Shown here in pieces: positions 1 through 9,136 of a DNA stretch of 64,000 nucleotides. The position numbers were made by a program, and so were the translations under genes. The notes beneath the pieces are model-generated. The model ran no database searches and was not told where the DNA came from. It saw only the letters and a list, made by a program, of their open reading frames with translations. The DNA is from Vibrio sinaloensis (lineage in GTDB: Bacteria > Pseudomonadota > Gammaproteobacteria > Enterobacterales > Vibrionaceae), in contig NZ_CP096200.1 of the NCBI RefSeq assembly GCF_023195835.1, positions 248,001 through 312,000 on the forward strand. The letters run 5' to 3'. How positions within the stretch are numbered: position 1 is the stretch's first letter; every line of letters starts with the position of its first letter.

Positions 1-10
1 TAGGTTACCG

Positions 11-35
11 ATGGGCAGCTTGCGCCGCCCATTTT
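11..35 (+). terminator. Rho-independent terminator of a gene outside the window
   Basis: The 6-bp arms ATGGGC and GCCCAT enclose a GC-rich loop and are followed by TTTT on the plus strand. The T-run suits a plus-strand gene ending left of the window, convergent with the gluconokinase, rather than the gluconokinase itself. Confidence 0.4.
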
Positions 36-38
36 CTG

Positions 39-521
39 TCAAATCCTAGACAGGATGTCTTGAGTTATTTCTGCTGGTGTCTGTTTTATATCGACGTGCA
101 TGGCTTCGCTTTCTGAAGGCTCGACCAAGGTTTCAAACTGGCTCTCTAGCATAGCAACACCTTTGAAATAGTGCCCTTGCCGCGCTTTGTGTCTTGACCA
201 AATGGTCTCGAAGTCGCCTTTCAAATACAAAAAACGCAGTTCTTCACAGCCAGAGCGTAAAATGTCTCGATATTCGGGTTTCAGCGCAGAGCACGCCACC
301 ACCAGCTCGTCTTCTGTCTTTAACAGCTCATTAAGCCGCAACAACCAAGACTCACGATCCTCGTCCGTTAACGGGATGCCACTTTGCATTTTCTGCACAC
401 TGGTTGGTGAGTGGTAATCATCGCCATCAAAAAACGGAATGTTTAGCGCCTTAGCAAGTGACTCACCGATTGATGACTTCCCGCACCCGGAAACGCCCAT
501 AACGATGTACTTCTTCTTCAT
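39..521 (-). CDS. gntK: Gluconokinase (GntK/IdnK family)
   Basis: This protein phosphorylates D-gluconate with ATP to give 6-phosphogluconate, the entry to the Entner-Doudoroff and pentose phosphate pathways. It has 160 residues, close to the family norm. The P-loop GVSGCGKSS lies near residues 9-17, and the motif FFDGDDYH, typical of gluconokinases, follows near residue 30. It is the last gene of a minus-strand operon behind the TRAP genes, 34 bp after dctM, so the TRAP importer probably brings in gluconate or a related sugar acid. Two GntR-like operators upstream of the operon support this. The family call is firm; the exact substrate is inferred from family and context. Confidence 0.9.
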   Translation of the reverse strand: MKKKYIVMGVSGCGKSSIGESLAKALNIPFFDGDDYHSPTSVQKMQSGIPLTDEDRESWLLRLNELLKTEDELVVACSALKPEYRDILRSGCEELRFLYLKGDFETIWSRHKARQGHYFKGVAMLESQFETLVEPSESEAMHVDIKQTPAEITQDILSRI

Positions 522-555
522 ACTTATTTATCTCTATCAACGCTGTCGGACACAC

Positions 556-1992
556 TTATTTCCACCACAGAGCAAGCTCTGGGAAAATAATCACCAAGGC
601 CAAAACCGAAATTTGTAAACCAATGAATGGAAGTAGCGAGCTAAAGATCTCACCTAAGCTGATATCTTTTGGCGCAACCGACTTCAAATAGAAGGCAGCA
701 GGGCCAAAAGGTGGTGACAAGAAAGCCACTTGCATGTTCAAGCAGAACACCACGCCGAACCAAATTGGGTCCATACCTAAACTGGTAATAATCGGAACGA
801 AGATAGGCATTGTCAGCAATGCGACGCCAACCCAATCAAGGAACATGCCGAGTACAAATAGGATCACCATCATGATCAGCAGGGTTGTCATCGCATTACC
901 GCCACTGAGTGCCAGGATAGTCTGCTCAACAAAATTGATACCGCCCATGAGGTTGTAAACGCCCACCAGTGCCGACGCGCCGATACCAATCCACATGATC
1001 ATGCCGCAAGTGCGCATGGTGGCGATGGCAGACTCTTTAACCATATTCCAGTTGAGCTCACCGCGGATAGCTGCGCTCACTGCGATACCCACAACGCCAA
1101 GTGCTGAAGCTTCAGTGACCGATGCGACGCCGGTGTAAATACTGCCAAGGACAGTTGCAACCGACAGCAACGGAAAGAACAGCGCTTTGAAATAGCTTGG
1201 GTGCTCTTTGGCATCTTCCTCTAGCTCTTCAGCAGACGGCAACGGTGCCAAGCTCGGATTTAACTTACAACGAATCAACACGTAAGCGATGTAAAACAGA
1301 GCCAGAATGAACGCAGGTAAAAACGAAGCTTTGAATAGATCACCGATGGAAACCGATGCAGAAAGGCCGTAAATGATCAGTACGATACTCGGCGGTAACA
1401 TGGTACCGAGCGCGCCCCCCGCACAAGTGGTCCCAATCGCCAATTTGCGGTCATAGCCGAGACGAAGCATTTGCGGTAGCGCCAGAATGCCCAGCAGTAC
1501 TGTTTCTCCACCAATCACTCCCGACATTGAAGCGAGGATGACGGCAACAATCAGAGTTTGCACCGCGACACCACCACGGACTTTACGCCCAACACTCTTC
1601 ATCGCATCGAAGAGATCTCTTGCGATACCAGAACGATCAAGCAATGCTGCCATTAACACAAACATAGGCACGGCAAGGAACACATAGCCGTTAACGAAGC
1701 TATAGATTCGGCTGGTGATCAATGGCAGCGCATCAACCCCGAACCAACCCAGAGTGAATACAAGCGCCACAAGGCCGGTTACGAAAGCGAGCTGCATACC
1801 GGTTAGCAACAAGCCAATCATCAACGCCAGCATCAGTAAGCTTCCGGAAGCGATGCCAATCGAAGAGAGCTCACCGGCGATCACATAGGTGGCTAACCAA
1901 GCTAAAGCGGCTAAGACAACGGCCCCACCAGCAAAAAAGACAATACGTAGACGGTTATCTGATTCGGCTTTAGCAGAAGATAAATTAAGCAT
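556..1992 (-). CDS. dctM: TRAP transporter large permease (DctM family), gluconate-linked
   Basis: This is the large membrane subunit of a tripartite ATP-independent (TRAP) importer, the subunit that carries out Na+-driven solute transport. It has 478 residues and is almost wholly hydrophobic, with about a dozen membrane segments. The family signature region GALGTMLPPSIVLIIYG lies mid-protein and a FLDWVGVALLTMPIF motif lies near the C-terminus. Its start overlaps the end of the small permease by 8 bp, so the two are likely translationally coupled. The substrate is not readable from the permease; the neighbouring gluconokinase and GntR sites point to gluconate. Confidence 0.9.
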   Translation of the reverse strand: MLNLSSAKAESDNRLRIVFFAGGAVVLAALAWLATYVIAGELSSIGIASGSLLMLALMIGLLLTGMQLAFVTGLVALVFTLGWFGVDALPLITSRIYSFVNGYVFLAVPMFVLMAALLDRSGIARDLFDAMKSVGRKVRGGVAVQTLIVAVILASMSGVIGGETVLLGILALPQMLRLGYDRKLAIGTTCAGGALGTMLPPSIVLIIYGLSASVSIGDLFKASFLPAFILALFYIAYVLIRCKLNPSLAPLPSAEELEEDAKEHPSYFKALFFPLLSVATVLGSIYTGVASVTEASALGVVGIAVSAAIRGELNWNMVKESAIATMRTCGMIMWIGIGASALVGVYNLMGGINFVEQTILALSGGNAMTTLLIMMVILFVLGMFLDWVGVALLTMPIFVPIITSLGMDPIWFGVVFCLNMQVAFLSPPFGPAAFYLKSVAPKDISLGEIFSSLLPFIGLQISVLALVIIFPELALWWK

Positions 1993-2530
1993 TATTCTCT
2001 TCCTTTAGTTGTTTGACTTCACTAATCAGATGCAGAACAAACTGAATAAACATCACGCTAACGGTTAGAAGGATTAATCCTTTAAGCAGCGCAGGAAAAG
2101 CCGGATCCCAAGCGGTTCCTGAAGTCTCTAACCTGAGTTCTCCCCACGGCGCAAACCATGAGCTGTTGACCATTTGCCACGCCGCATAGATGAGTAAGCC
2201 ACTAAATAGCAATCCCGCTAAGTGATGAAAAATATTGAGGTAATGTTTGGTTCGCTGCGAAACCGAATCATAGATAAGTACCACTCGTACATGCTTATCG
2301 GTCGCAAGCGCGTACGCACCACCAATCACAAATAATGAGCCGCCGATAAACGAAGCCGTTTCGTGAACCCAGATGGTTGGTGCATCAAAAACGTAGCGGC
2401 TCACAACTTCGTAAAATGAGATAATGACCGTAAAAGCAAACAGTAAGCTAAGTATCTCGCTCACCTTAGCAATGGCTTTGTCTAAGATGTTGTTGGGCAT
2501 TTCAGCCACTTTTGTGTCTGAGTTTTTCAT
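1985..2530 (-). CDS. dctQ: TRAP transporter small permease (DctQ family)
   Basis: This is the four-helix small membrane subunit of the TRAP importer, which pairs with DctM and helps dock the periplasmic binding protein. It has 181 residues, with hydrophobic segments near residues 30-50, 60-80, 100-120 and 145-170. The segment WVHETASFIGGSLFVIGGAYAL is typical of DctQ. The gene lies between dctP and dctM in the usual order. A GC-rich hairpin at 2550-2570 separates it from dctP. Confidence 0.87.
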   Translation of the reverse strand: MKNSDTKVAEMPNNILDKAIAKVSEILSLLFAFTVIISFYEVVSRYVFDAPTIWVHETASFIGGSLFVIGGAYALATDKHVRVVLIYDSVSQRTKHYLNIFHHLAGLLFSGLLIYAAWQMVNSSWFAPWGELRLETSGTAWDPAFPALLKGLILLTVSVMFIQFVLHLISEVKQLKEENNA

Positions 2531-2549
2531 AGTGCTGTTCCAGAATGAA

Positions 2550-2570
2550 GGGAGGCGAGAATCACCTCCC
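2550..2570 (-). other. Intergenic hairpin between dctP and dctQ
   Basis: GGGAGG and CCTCCC form a 6-bp GC stem in the short gap after the binding-protein gene, with no U-run behind it. Hairpins in this position commonly protect the 3' end of the abundant binding-protein mRNA or reduce read-through to the permease genes. Similar hairpins follow both other dctP genes in this window. Confidence 0.4.
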
Positions 2571-2583
2571 TATACGGTGTGGC

Positions 2584-3600
2584 TTATAGCAGACCTGCAC
2601 CTTTTAGATAGGTCGTAATCGAGTCATACACTTTTTGCGCGTTTGGCGAACGCTGAGCGTATTTTTCCCACTCACCCATCGCGATTTGACGGAACTTCTT
2701 ACGCTCTTCTTGCGACCAGTCGTGAATCGTAATGTCTGGGTTTGCCTGCGCCTCTTTCACTGCTGCTTGGTCAGCAATGCGCAATTGTGTGGTGATGTCT
2801 TGCGCAAAATCACGCACTGAGACTGTCATGATCTCTTGCAGATCGGCGGGCAGTTTGTCCCATTTTTTCTGACTCATTGAGATATCAATCGTCGGTAACG
2901 AGTGGAAACCTGGCTGAACCGGGTGCATCGCAATGTCATTCATGCCAGCACTGTGGTTAGTCGAGAAAACCGTGTAGTCAGCCGCATCAATCACACCTTT
3001 GCTCAGGCCAGTGAAAACCTCAGAGCCCGGTAAGTTAACCGGTGTTGCACCAGCGGCAGCAAACACTTGCTGTACTAGACCTTCTGGAGCACGAAGTTTT
3101 AGGCCTTTAAGGTCATCTACACCATTTAGCGGCACCTTAGAAACGAACGACTCAACACCTGTGGTCGAGCCACCGATATACTTGACGCCGTAAGGGGCAT
3201 ACAACTCAGTCATCAGCTCATAGCCGCCGCCGTAGTTGATGTACTCAAGCAGTTGTCGTGTATCAGACCAGGCACCAACCATGTTACCGATTAGACCGAA
3301 CGCTGGATCTTTACCTGAGAAATAGCCAGTCGCAGTAATGTGGCCGTCGAGAACGCCCATTTTGATGGCATCGAGTGTTTCAGTGTGTTTAACCACCGCG
3401 CCCACTGGAAGTAAATCGATTTCAATACGACCGGCAGACATTTTTTCTACAGTCTCCGCCCACTCTTTTTGTACTTGGTAGTTTTTGTCTCCAGATGGGT
3501 CACTCGACTGAAACTTGAAGTTGAAATCAGCCGCAAGTGCAGACGTGGATAGTAGTGTGGTAGCGACAGCGATAGATAGGGTTTTGAGGGTATTGTTCAT
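2584..3600 (-). CDS. dctP: TRAP transporter periplasmic substrate-binding protein (DctP family)
   Basis: This secreted protein captures the substrate for the adjacent DctQM permease. It has 338 residues and a clear Sec signal peptide ending near ALAADF (residues 1-24). The family features LRAPEGLVQQVFAAAGATPV, carrying the conserved Arg that usually binds the substrate carboxylate, and a downstream GLSKGVIDAADYTV segment are present. It is the first gene of the dctP-dctQ-dctM-gntK operon. Two sequences close to the E. coli GntR operator lie 37-73 bp upstream of the start codon, so gluconate-type induction is likely. The carboxylate-binding Arg fits a sugar acid ligand. Confidence 0.88.
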   Translation of the reverse strand: MNNTLKTLSIAVATTLLSTSALAADFNFKFQSSDPSGDKNYQVQKEWAETVEKMSAGRIEIDLLPVGAVVKHTETLDAIKMGVLDGHITATGYFSGKDPAFGLIGNMVGAWSDTRQLLEYINYGGGYELMTELYAPYGVKYIGGSTTGVESFVSKVPLNGVDDLKGLKLRAPEGLVQQVFAAAGATPVNLPGSEVFTGLSKGVIDAADYTVFSTNHSAGMNDIAMHPVQPGFHSLPTIDISMSQKKWDKLPADLQEIMTVSVRDFAQDITTQLRIADQAAVKEAQANPDITIHDWSQEERKKFRQIAMGEWEKYAQRSPNAQKVYDSITTYLKGAGLL

Positions 3601-3636
3601 GAGTAGATCCTTTGCTCTCTTTTATTTTTTAGTCAA

Positions 3637-3673
3637 ATGTTACCGGGAACAATGACAATGTTATCGGTAACAT
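3637..3673 (-). promoter_or_regulatory. Two GntR-type operators upstream of the TRAP-gluconokinase operon
   Basis: ATGTTACCGGGAACAA (3637-3652) and ATGTTATCGGTAACAT (3658-3673) closely match the palindrome ATGTTACCGGTAACAT, known from memory as the E. coli GntR gluconate repressor site. They are spaced 21 bp apart, about two helical turns, upstream of dctP. This supports control by a LacI-type gluconate repressor encoded elsewhere. Confidence 0.75.
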
Positions 3674-3814
3674 TGGGTAACATCTAAGAGACGGATCACA
3701 ATTGAGGGAATCGTGTTGAAACTAAACAGCACACTGTCAAATATAACAAACACGGGCAGTGTAAACGTGTGCTGCTGATAACCAACTAAGCCGAAAAACG
3801 AGGAATCGTTCGCG

Positions 3815-5026
3815 CTACAGAGTGAGCTTGAGCACTAGCGCGGTGCCCATTCCGCCGCCGATACACAAGGATGCCAAGCCCAGTTGTGATTGTGAACGGA
3901 TCATCTCGTAAATTAATGTGGTGACTATTCTCCCTCCCGATGCGCCGATTGGGTGGCCCAGCGCAATCGCACCGCCATTGACGTTGGTTTTATCGTCAAA
4001 CCAACTCACCGGCAATTGGTGTTGCTCAGATAAGCCTTTCATGACACCTATCGCTTGCGCAGCAAACGCTTCGTTGAGCTCTAAACGTTGGATGTCGCTC
4101 AGGGATAAATCTGCACGCTGCAAAGCCTGCTTTACCGCAGGGATCGGTCCTAAGCCCATGACCTCTGGCTCGACACCACCTTGACCCGTGGATACGACTT
4201 CCACCAAAGGAACGAGTCCGTACTGTTCAATCGCTTGCTCACTCGCCACTATGATGGCCACCGCACCATCATTTATCCCCGAAGCGTTACCCGCAGTGAC
4301 GGTGCCGCTGCGATCAAAGGCCGCGCGTAGCCCCGATAACGCTTCGATGGTGGTACCAAATCGAGGGTGCTCATCGGTTGAGATTTCGTTTTCATCTGAG
4401 CGTGATTTAATCGCCACCGGTACTATTTCATCGATAAAACGCCCAGACTTAATCGCCTGCTCCGCTCTAGCCTGGCTGCGCAGTGCAAACGCGTCTTGCT
4501 CCTCACGGCTGATGTCATAGCGTTTGGCAATGTTTTCCGCGGTGATGCCCATGTGGTAGCCCGCAAATGCGTCGGTCAAACCATCTTTGAGCATGGTATC
4601 AATCATGGTCAAGTCACCCATTTTGTTGCCTTGACGACAGCGACCATCAACAACGAATGGCGCATTGCTCATACTCTCCGTTCCGGCGGCTACAACCAGG
4701 TTCGCATCACCACTGCGTACCGCGTTGACCGCATTAAGCAGCGACTTCATGCCACTTCCGCAAATCATGTTCAGGGTATAAGCCGGGGTTGTCACCGGAA
4801 TACCTGCATGAATCGCAGCCTGCCGACCAACACCCTGACCTGCCCCAGCACCTAGCACGTTGCCAACAATCACTTCATCAATCGCATTGGGTACTAACTG
4901 AGCTTGTTCAAGCGCACTTTTGATAGCCAGCGTGGCTAACTCCACCGCGGTTTGTGAACGTAAACCACCTAGAAACGCCCCGATCGGCGTGCGTTTTGCT
5001 GCAACGATATAAACTTTGTTTTGCAT
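3815..5026 (-). CDS. Acetyl-CoA C-acetyltransferase (thiolase)
   Basis: This enzyme cleaves acetoacetyl-CoA with CoA to two acetyl-CoA, or runs in reverse. The start is placed at MQNKVYIVAAKRTPIG (403 aa), just after the stop of the SDR gene, because the longer reading frame adds residues inside that gene. The nucleophilic Cys89 sits in NMICGSGMKS, the catalytic His is in ALGHPIGASGGR and the second Cys in LCIGGGMG, so all active-site residues are present. It is the last gene of a run with an SDR and a CoA-transferase. Together they would take a 3-hydroxy or 3-keto acid to acetyl-CoA. It resembles AtoB and PhaA; the two cannot be separated by eye. Confidence 0.9.
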   Translation of the reverse strand: MQNKVYIVAAKRTPIGAFLGGLRSQTAVELATLAIKSALEQAQLVPNAIDEVIVGNVLGAGAGQGVGRQAAIHAGIPVTTPAYTLNMICGSGMKSLLNAVNAVRSGDANLVVAAGTESMSNAPFVVDGRCRQGNKMGDLTMIDTMLKDGLTDAFAGYHMGITAENIAKRYDISREEQDAFALRSQARAEQAIKSGRFIDEIVPVAIKSRSDENEISTDEHPRFGTTIEALSGLRAAFDRSGTVTAGNASGINDGAVAIIVASEQAIEQYGLVPLVEVVSTGQGGVEPEVMGLGPIPAVKQALQRADLSLSDIQRLELNEAFAAQAIGVMKGLSEQHQLPVSWFDDKTNVNGGAIALGHPIGASGGRIVTTLIYEMIRSQSQLGLASLCIGGGMGTALVLKLTL

Positions 5027-5027
5027 C

Positions 5028-5762
5028 TTACAGTACCAATCCACCATCAATTTTTAACACTTGCCCGGTAATGAAACTCGCTTTATCACTGGCTAAGAAC
5101 TCTACCCCGTTGGTGATGTCTGCGGTGGTCCCCATGCGACCTAAAGGCGTTTTTGCTTTCATCAAATCCAGTACTTTATCCGGCAAATCAGCAGTCATTG
5201 GCGTTTCAATAAACCCTGGCGCCACGCAATTCGCTCTCACTTGAGCACCTTTACGCGCAAACTCTTTTGCCCAGCTTTTGGTCATTGCTATCACCCCACC
5301 CTTAGTGGCTGCGTAGTTGGTTTGGCCAATGTTGCCATCGGTGCCAACCACCGACGACATGGTCACGATAGAACCGTAGTTGTTTTCCATCATCAAGGGG
5401 GCGACAGCTTGGGTGAGGTTAAAGACCCCTTTAAGATTCACGTCCACCACAAAGTCCCACTCTTGTTCGGTCATCTTGTCGATCAGCGCATCGCGGGTTA
5501 CCCCGGCGTTATTGACTAGGATATCGATTCTGGAATACTTCTTGGCAATCGACTCAACGAGCTCGGCAATGGCTTGGCGATCACAGATATTCACCGCCAC
5601 CGCCTCAACGTTATCAATCGCGGAAAACGCCTCGGCTAGCCCATCCGCATTCATATCTAGGGCGTAAACCATTTCGGCTCCGTTTTGTGCAAATCTCTCG
5701 GTGATTGCTCGGCCTATTCCCTGCGCTGCACCTGTTACCAGACAAATTTTGTTGTCAAACAT
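5028..5762 (-). CDS. Short-chain dehydrogenase, acetoacetyl-CoA reductase / 3-hydroxyacyl-CoA dehydrogenase type (FabG/PhaB-like)
   Basis: This 244-residue classical SDR interconverts a 3-hydroxyacyl and a 3-oxoacyl thioester with NAD(P). The TGAAQGIG cofactor motif is near residue 11, NNAG near residue 87, and the catalytic Ser, Tyr and Lys are in MSSVVG and YAATK. It lies between a CoA-transferase and a thiolase, so a plausible job is oxidation of 3-hydroxybutyryl-CoA to acetoacetyl-CoA. FabG of fatty-acid synthesis is a close relative, but there is no acyl-carrier gene nearby. The 119-bp gap to the CoA-transferase shows no clear terminator. Confidence 0.85.
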   Translation of the reverse strand: MFDNKICLVTGAAQGIGRAITERFAQNGAEMVYALDMNADGLAEAFSAIDNVEAVAVNICDRQAIAELVESIAKKYSRIDILVNNAGVTRDALIDKMTEQEWDFVVDVNLKGVFNLTQAVAPLMMENNYGSIVTMSSVVGTDGNIGQTNYAATKGGVIAMTKSWAKEFARKGAQVRANCVAPGFIETPMTADLPDKVLDLMKAKTPLGRMGTTADITNGVEFLASDKASFITGQVLKIDGGLVL

Positions 5763-5881
5763 ATATTGATCCTTATGGGCGAGTTAAAAACTGACGATTG
5801 AAACCCGTTCAAAGCATACGAACCCTACTGCATCTGAGCGGGAGTGCCTTAAACGGACAAATGGCTGAGCGCTTTGTAGCG

Positions 5882-7462
5882 CTACTCATTTTTTCGAAGT
5901 GTTAGCTGAAACTGTTGGTCAAAAATTCCAGAATCCATCATTGTTAATGACGGGCTGACCAAGGGGGCAAACTCCATTTGCTGAATAATATCGCGCTGCA
6001 AATCAATACCCGGCGCAACTTCCACCAGCTCTAACCCATTCTGGGTTAAGCGAAATACCGCCCGCTCGGTGATGTACATGACTTGTGTACCACGCCTGAT
6101 TGCCTGCTCGGCGCTAAACGTAATCTGTTCAACTTGATTGATCAGCTTTTTCTGTCGACCTTCATTAAGGATGGTTAACCTGCCGTCGTTGACTTCAACT
6201 TTCAGACCCTGCGCGGTAAACGTACCGCAAAAATAGACCTTCTTCGCATTCTGGGTAATATTGATAAAACCGCCACAGCCCGCGATTTTGCTGCCAAAGC
6301 GAGAGACGTTGATGTCGCCACACTGGTCACATTGGGCAAGGCCGAGAAAGGCTTGATCCACCCCGCCCCCATCGTAGAAGTCAAACATCTGGTCTTGCGA
6401 GATAATTGCCTGCGGTAAACGAGATGCACCGAAGTCCAAGCCACTTTGCGGCACGCCACCCACAGCGCCGGGTTCGACAGTCAAAGTGAAATGGTCCATG
6501 ACTCCCGCTTGCTTGGCCACCTGCGCAATGTATTCTGGTGCGCCAATCCCGAGGTTAAGAATTGAGTTGGGTTCGAGTTCCATCGCCGCGCGGCGAGCAA
6601 TAATGGTTTTGGCATCGAGACAGCTTGGTTGATTGGCTACCGAATCTTCTCCCCCTTGCTGTGGATCTTTAATTCCCACAAACTCGGGGTTCATCATGGT
6701 CGCGAAGGTTTGCATGTGCTCCGCAGGATTGTCACACACCACGACCGCATCGACGAAAATGCCGGGTATCTTCACGCGATGTGGGTCAAGCGTTCCGGCT
6801 TTGACTATTCGCTTTACTTGTACAATAACCTTACCGCCGTTATTTTTCGCCGCTTGCGCTGCGGCTAAGCTTTCTACAATCAGACATTCATCTTCCATAG
6901 TGATATTGCCGTTTTCGTCAGCCGTGGTGCCTCTTAGGATGGCAACATCCACTGAGAGTTTGCGATAGAACAGCCACTCTTCGCCATCCAGCTCAATCAG
7001 CTCCACCCAATCTTTTTTGGTGACCGTATTGATCTTTCCACCCTCAATGCGCGGGTCAACGAAGGTTCCGAGCCCAACTTTACTGATGGTGCCAGGTTTA
7101 CCCGCGGCGCTGTCACGCAGCAGATGGGAGATAATGCCCTGAGGTAAGTTGTAGCCTTGAATGAGATTGTCGACCGCCAACTGTTGCAATTTAGGCACCA
7201 AGCCCCAGTGTCCACCGATAGCACGCTCGACCAAACCTTGCTGAGCTAGGTGGTTAACTGCACGTCCTTGTCCATCACCCTGTCCCGCCGCAAATAGCAA
7301 AGTGAGATCTCTGGGTTGTCCGGTCGAGGCAAAGCGTTCACCAATGGCACGTTCAATAGCCTCTGGTACTACGCTACCAATAAAGCCCCCTAGGAGCACT
7401 GAGTCATGGTTATTGATCCATTGCGCCGCCTGTTCCGGAGTGAGCTGAGTAACCACATCCAC
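5882..7462 (-). CDS. Acyl-CoA:acetate/3-ketoacid CoA-transferase, fused alpha-beta type
   Basis: This enzyme moves CoA from an acyl-CoA such as acetyl-CoA to a free short-chain acid. At 526 residues it carries both halves of the family in one chain, as in E. coli YdiF and propionate CoA-transferases. The N-terminal half has a glycine-rich LLGGFIGSVVPEAIE segment. The C-terminal half has NLGIGAPEYIA and TVEPGAVGGVP, where the catalytic Glu is expected. A good AAGGAAGG ribosome site precedes the ATG. The gene follows the LysR gene by 94 bp on the same strand and leads the SDR and thiolase, suggesting activation of 3-hydroxybutyrate, acetoacetate or another short acid imported by the divergent TRAP system. 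Confidence 0.87.
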   Translation of the reverse strand: MDVVTQLTPEQAAQWINNHDSVLLGGFIGSVVPEAIERAIGERFASTGQPRDLTLLFAAGQGDGQGRAVNHLAQQGLVERAIGGHWGLVPKLQQLAVDNLIQGYNLPQGIISHLLRDSAAGKPGTISKVGLGTFVDPRIEGGKINTVTKKDWVELIELDGEEWLFYRKLSVDVAILRGTTADENGNITMEDECLIVESLAAAQAAKNNGGKVIVQVKRIVKAGTLDPHRVKIPGIFVDAVVVCDNPAEHMQTFATMMNPEFVGIKDPQQGGEDSVANQPSCLDAKTIIARRAAMELEPNSILNLGIGAPEYIAQVAKQAGVMDHFTLTVEPGAVGGVPQSGLDFGASRLPQAIISQDQMFDFYDGGGVDQAFLGLAQCDQCGDINVSRFGSKIAGCGGFINITQNAKKVYFCGTFTAQGLKVEVNDGRLTILNEGRQKKLINQVEQITFSAEQAIRRGTQVMYITERAVFRLTQNGLELVEVAPGIDLQRDIIQQMEFAPLVSPSLTMMDSGIFDQQFQLTLRKNE

Positions 7463-7556
7463 CTTCCTTGTCTATTTCGTTTCTTGAAGTGCTTACTCAG
7501 CTTAGGGGCTATGCGGCTGTTTGTTAATTGCACAAATAGAAATTGTGAATTGCAGA

Positions 7557-8507
7557 TTAGGAACAATGAGACGTGGTCGACGCTAGTTGCTCTAAACGTT
7601 GGTAGAGGTAATGTTTGAACCCTGCACAACGCTCAGGCATCGGCGTTCTCGGGCGATAAAACAGATCGATGTCGAAGCTTGCGCACTTGAAATCTTGCAT
7701 GATGTGCTGCAGTTCACCTCGAGCTAATTGCGGGCCGACCAATGAGTGAGGCAAATAGGCGATACCCGCGTGTTCCAACGCCAAGTCGAGTAGCATTTCG
7801 CTATTGTCACACTCCAATGTATCTTGAATTGTGGCGATGTCGGTTTTGCCATCGCGTTCAAAACACCACTTGTTACCCCCCACTAAGGTTCGGGCGTACA
7901 GACAGCGATGTTGGCCTAACGCCTGCGGTGACGTAGGCACTCCATGCTTGGCAAGATAATCAGGAGAGGCACAAAGGTACAGTGGCTCACGCAACAAGCG
8001 GCGACGGATTAGCAGCGAGTCTTGCTCGGGCTCACCTTGATAACTGGCACTGGCTCGAAAGGCAAAATCAATCGAGAGTGGATCAAACTCGCCTGCTTCA
8101 ATAAAGATACGAAAGTTCACCTGCGGATGCATTTCAATGTATTCAGCGACAATTTTGGTTAAGTATTGGCGAGCAAATAGAGGGGTTGACGAAATTTTGA
8201 TTTCGCCTCGCTGCTGATCTGCTAGGTTTTGCACCTCTTCACACAAGCTATGAATATCCGGTAACAGTGGAGAAAAACGTTGATACAGTAAGTCACCAGC
8301 TTGGGTCGCGACCAACTGCCGCGTGCTACGTTTAATGAGTTCCACCGACAGTGTTTCCTCAAGCTCTTTCACCCAGCGACTTCCCGCTGCCGGCGAGATG
8401 CCCTGCTCGATAGAAGCTTCGCGAAACGAGCCACAGCGCAGTACTGCACAAAAAAAGACGATTTTATCCAGTATAGGTTGGCGGCTTGACAGTAAATGAC
8501 TACTCAT
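7557..8507 (-). CDS. LysR-family transcriptional regulator
   Basis: This 316-residue regulator has an N-terminal winged helix-turn-helix (about residues 10-70, with GSFREASIEQGISPAAGSRWVKELEE cut across the recognition region) and a C-terminal LysR substrate-binding domain. Its ATG overlaps the stop of the response regulator by 4 bp (ATGA), so it is translationally coupled to a two-component system, an unusual arrangement for a LysR gene. It precedes the CoA-transferase operon, which it probably controls in response to the imported acid or its CoA ester. The ligand is not readable from sequence. Confidence 0.85.
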   Translation of the reverse strand: MSSHLLSSRQPILDKIVFFCAVLRCGSFREASIEQGISPAAGSRWVKELEETLSVELIKRSTRQLVATQAGDLLYQRFSPLLPDIHSLCEEVQNLADQQRGEIKISSTPLFARQYLTKIVAEYIEMHPQVNFRIFIEAGEFDPLSIDFAFRASASYQGEPEQDSLLIRRRLLREPLYLCASPDYLAKHGVPTSPQALGQHRCLYARTLVGGNKWCFERDGKTDIATIQDTLECDNSEMLLDLALEHAGIAYLPHSLVGPQLARGELQHIMQDFKCASFDIDLFYRPRTPMPERCAGFKHYLYQRLEQLASTTSHCS

Positions 8508-9136
8508 TCGCTAACTAGCCCTCTCTGTAGCGCCAACTTAACCAATGCCGCGGTTGAGGTTGCACCCAATTTCTTTTTGATTCTCAAGCGGTGGGTTTCT
8601 ACCGTACGCACGCTAATATGCAGTGAATCAGCGATATCTTTGTTGCACGCGCCATTCACAATCGCCTTGAGCACGTCCGATTCGCGACTGGTTAACGTAT
8701 CGTCTTTAGGTTGTGGCTTATCGTTAATCTGTTCGAGCAAACGATCCGAAGCTTGTGGACACATGTAGGAGCGTCCTTGAGCCACTTGATTGATCGCCAT
8801 CACCAGCTCTTCTGAGCCGACATCTTTGAGCACATATCCTTTGGCTCCTGCTTTGACCGAGCGAACCACATAATCACGGCTATCGTGCATCGACAACATG
8901 ATCACTGCGGTATCGGCTTTACTTTTGTCGAGTTTTTCGAGCACTTCAATGCCGTTAAGCCCTGGCATATTGATGTCGAGTAGTAGCACGTCTGGTTTGA
9001 GCGTGGTGGTGGTTTCCAGTGCATCCAGTCCAGTGCCAACACAGGCGAGAATATCCAAATTGTCTTCGCGCTCAAGCCGCGACTTTAGTCCGTCTTGCAT
9101 TAAACGGTGGTCGTCGGCCAATACCAGTCTGATCAT
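8504..9136 (-). CDS. Response regulator, NarL/LuxR family
   Basis: This is a 210-residue DNA-binding response regulator. The receiver domain (residues 1-120) shows the acidic pair Asp8-Asp9, phosphoacceptor Asp54 in LLLDINMPG and the conserved Lys in VLKDVG. The LuxR-type helix-turn-helix (about residues 145-205) contains TSRESDVLKAIVNG and SVRTVETHRLRIKKKLG. The gene overlaps the sensor kinase upstream and the LysR gene downstream, each by 4 bp. It likely activates the divergent TRAP operon starting at 10733, the CoA-transferase operon, or both. Confidence 0.9.
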   Translation of the reverse strand: MIRLVLADDHRLMQDGLKSRLEREDNLDILACVGTGLDALETTTTLKPDVLLLDINMPGLNGIEVLEKLDKSKADTAVIMLSMHDSRDYVVRSVKAGAKGYVLKDVGSEELVMAINQVAQGRSYMCPQASDRLLEQINDKPQPKDDTLTSRESDVLKAIVNGACNKDIADSLHISVRTVETHRLRIKKKLGATSTAALVKLALQRGLVSE

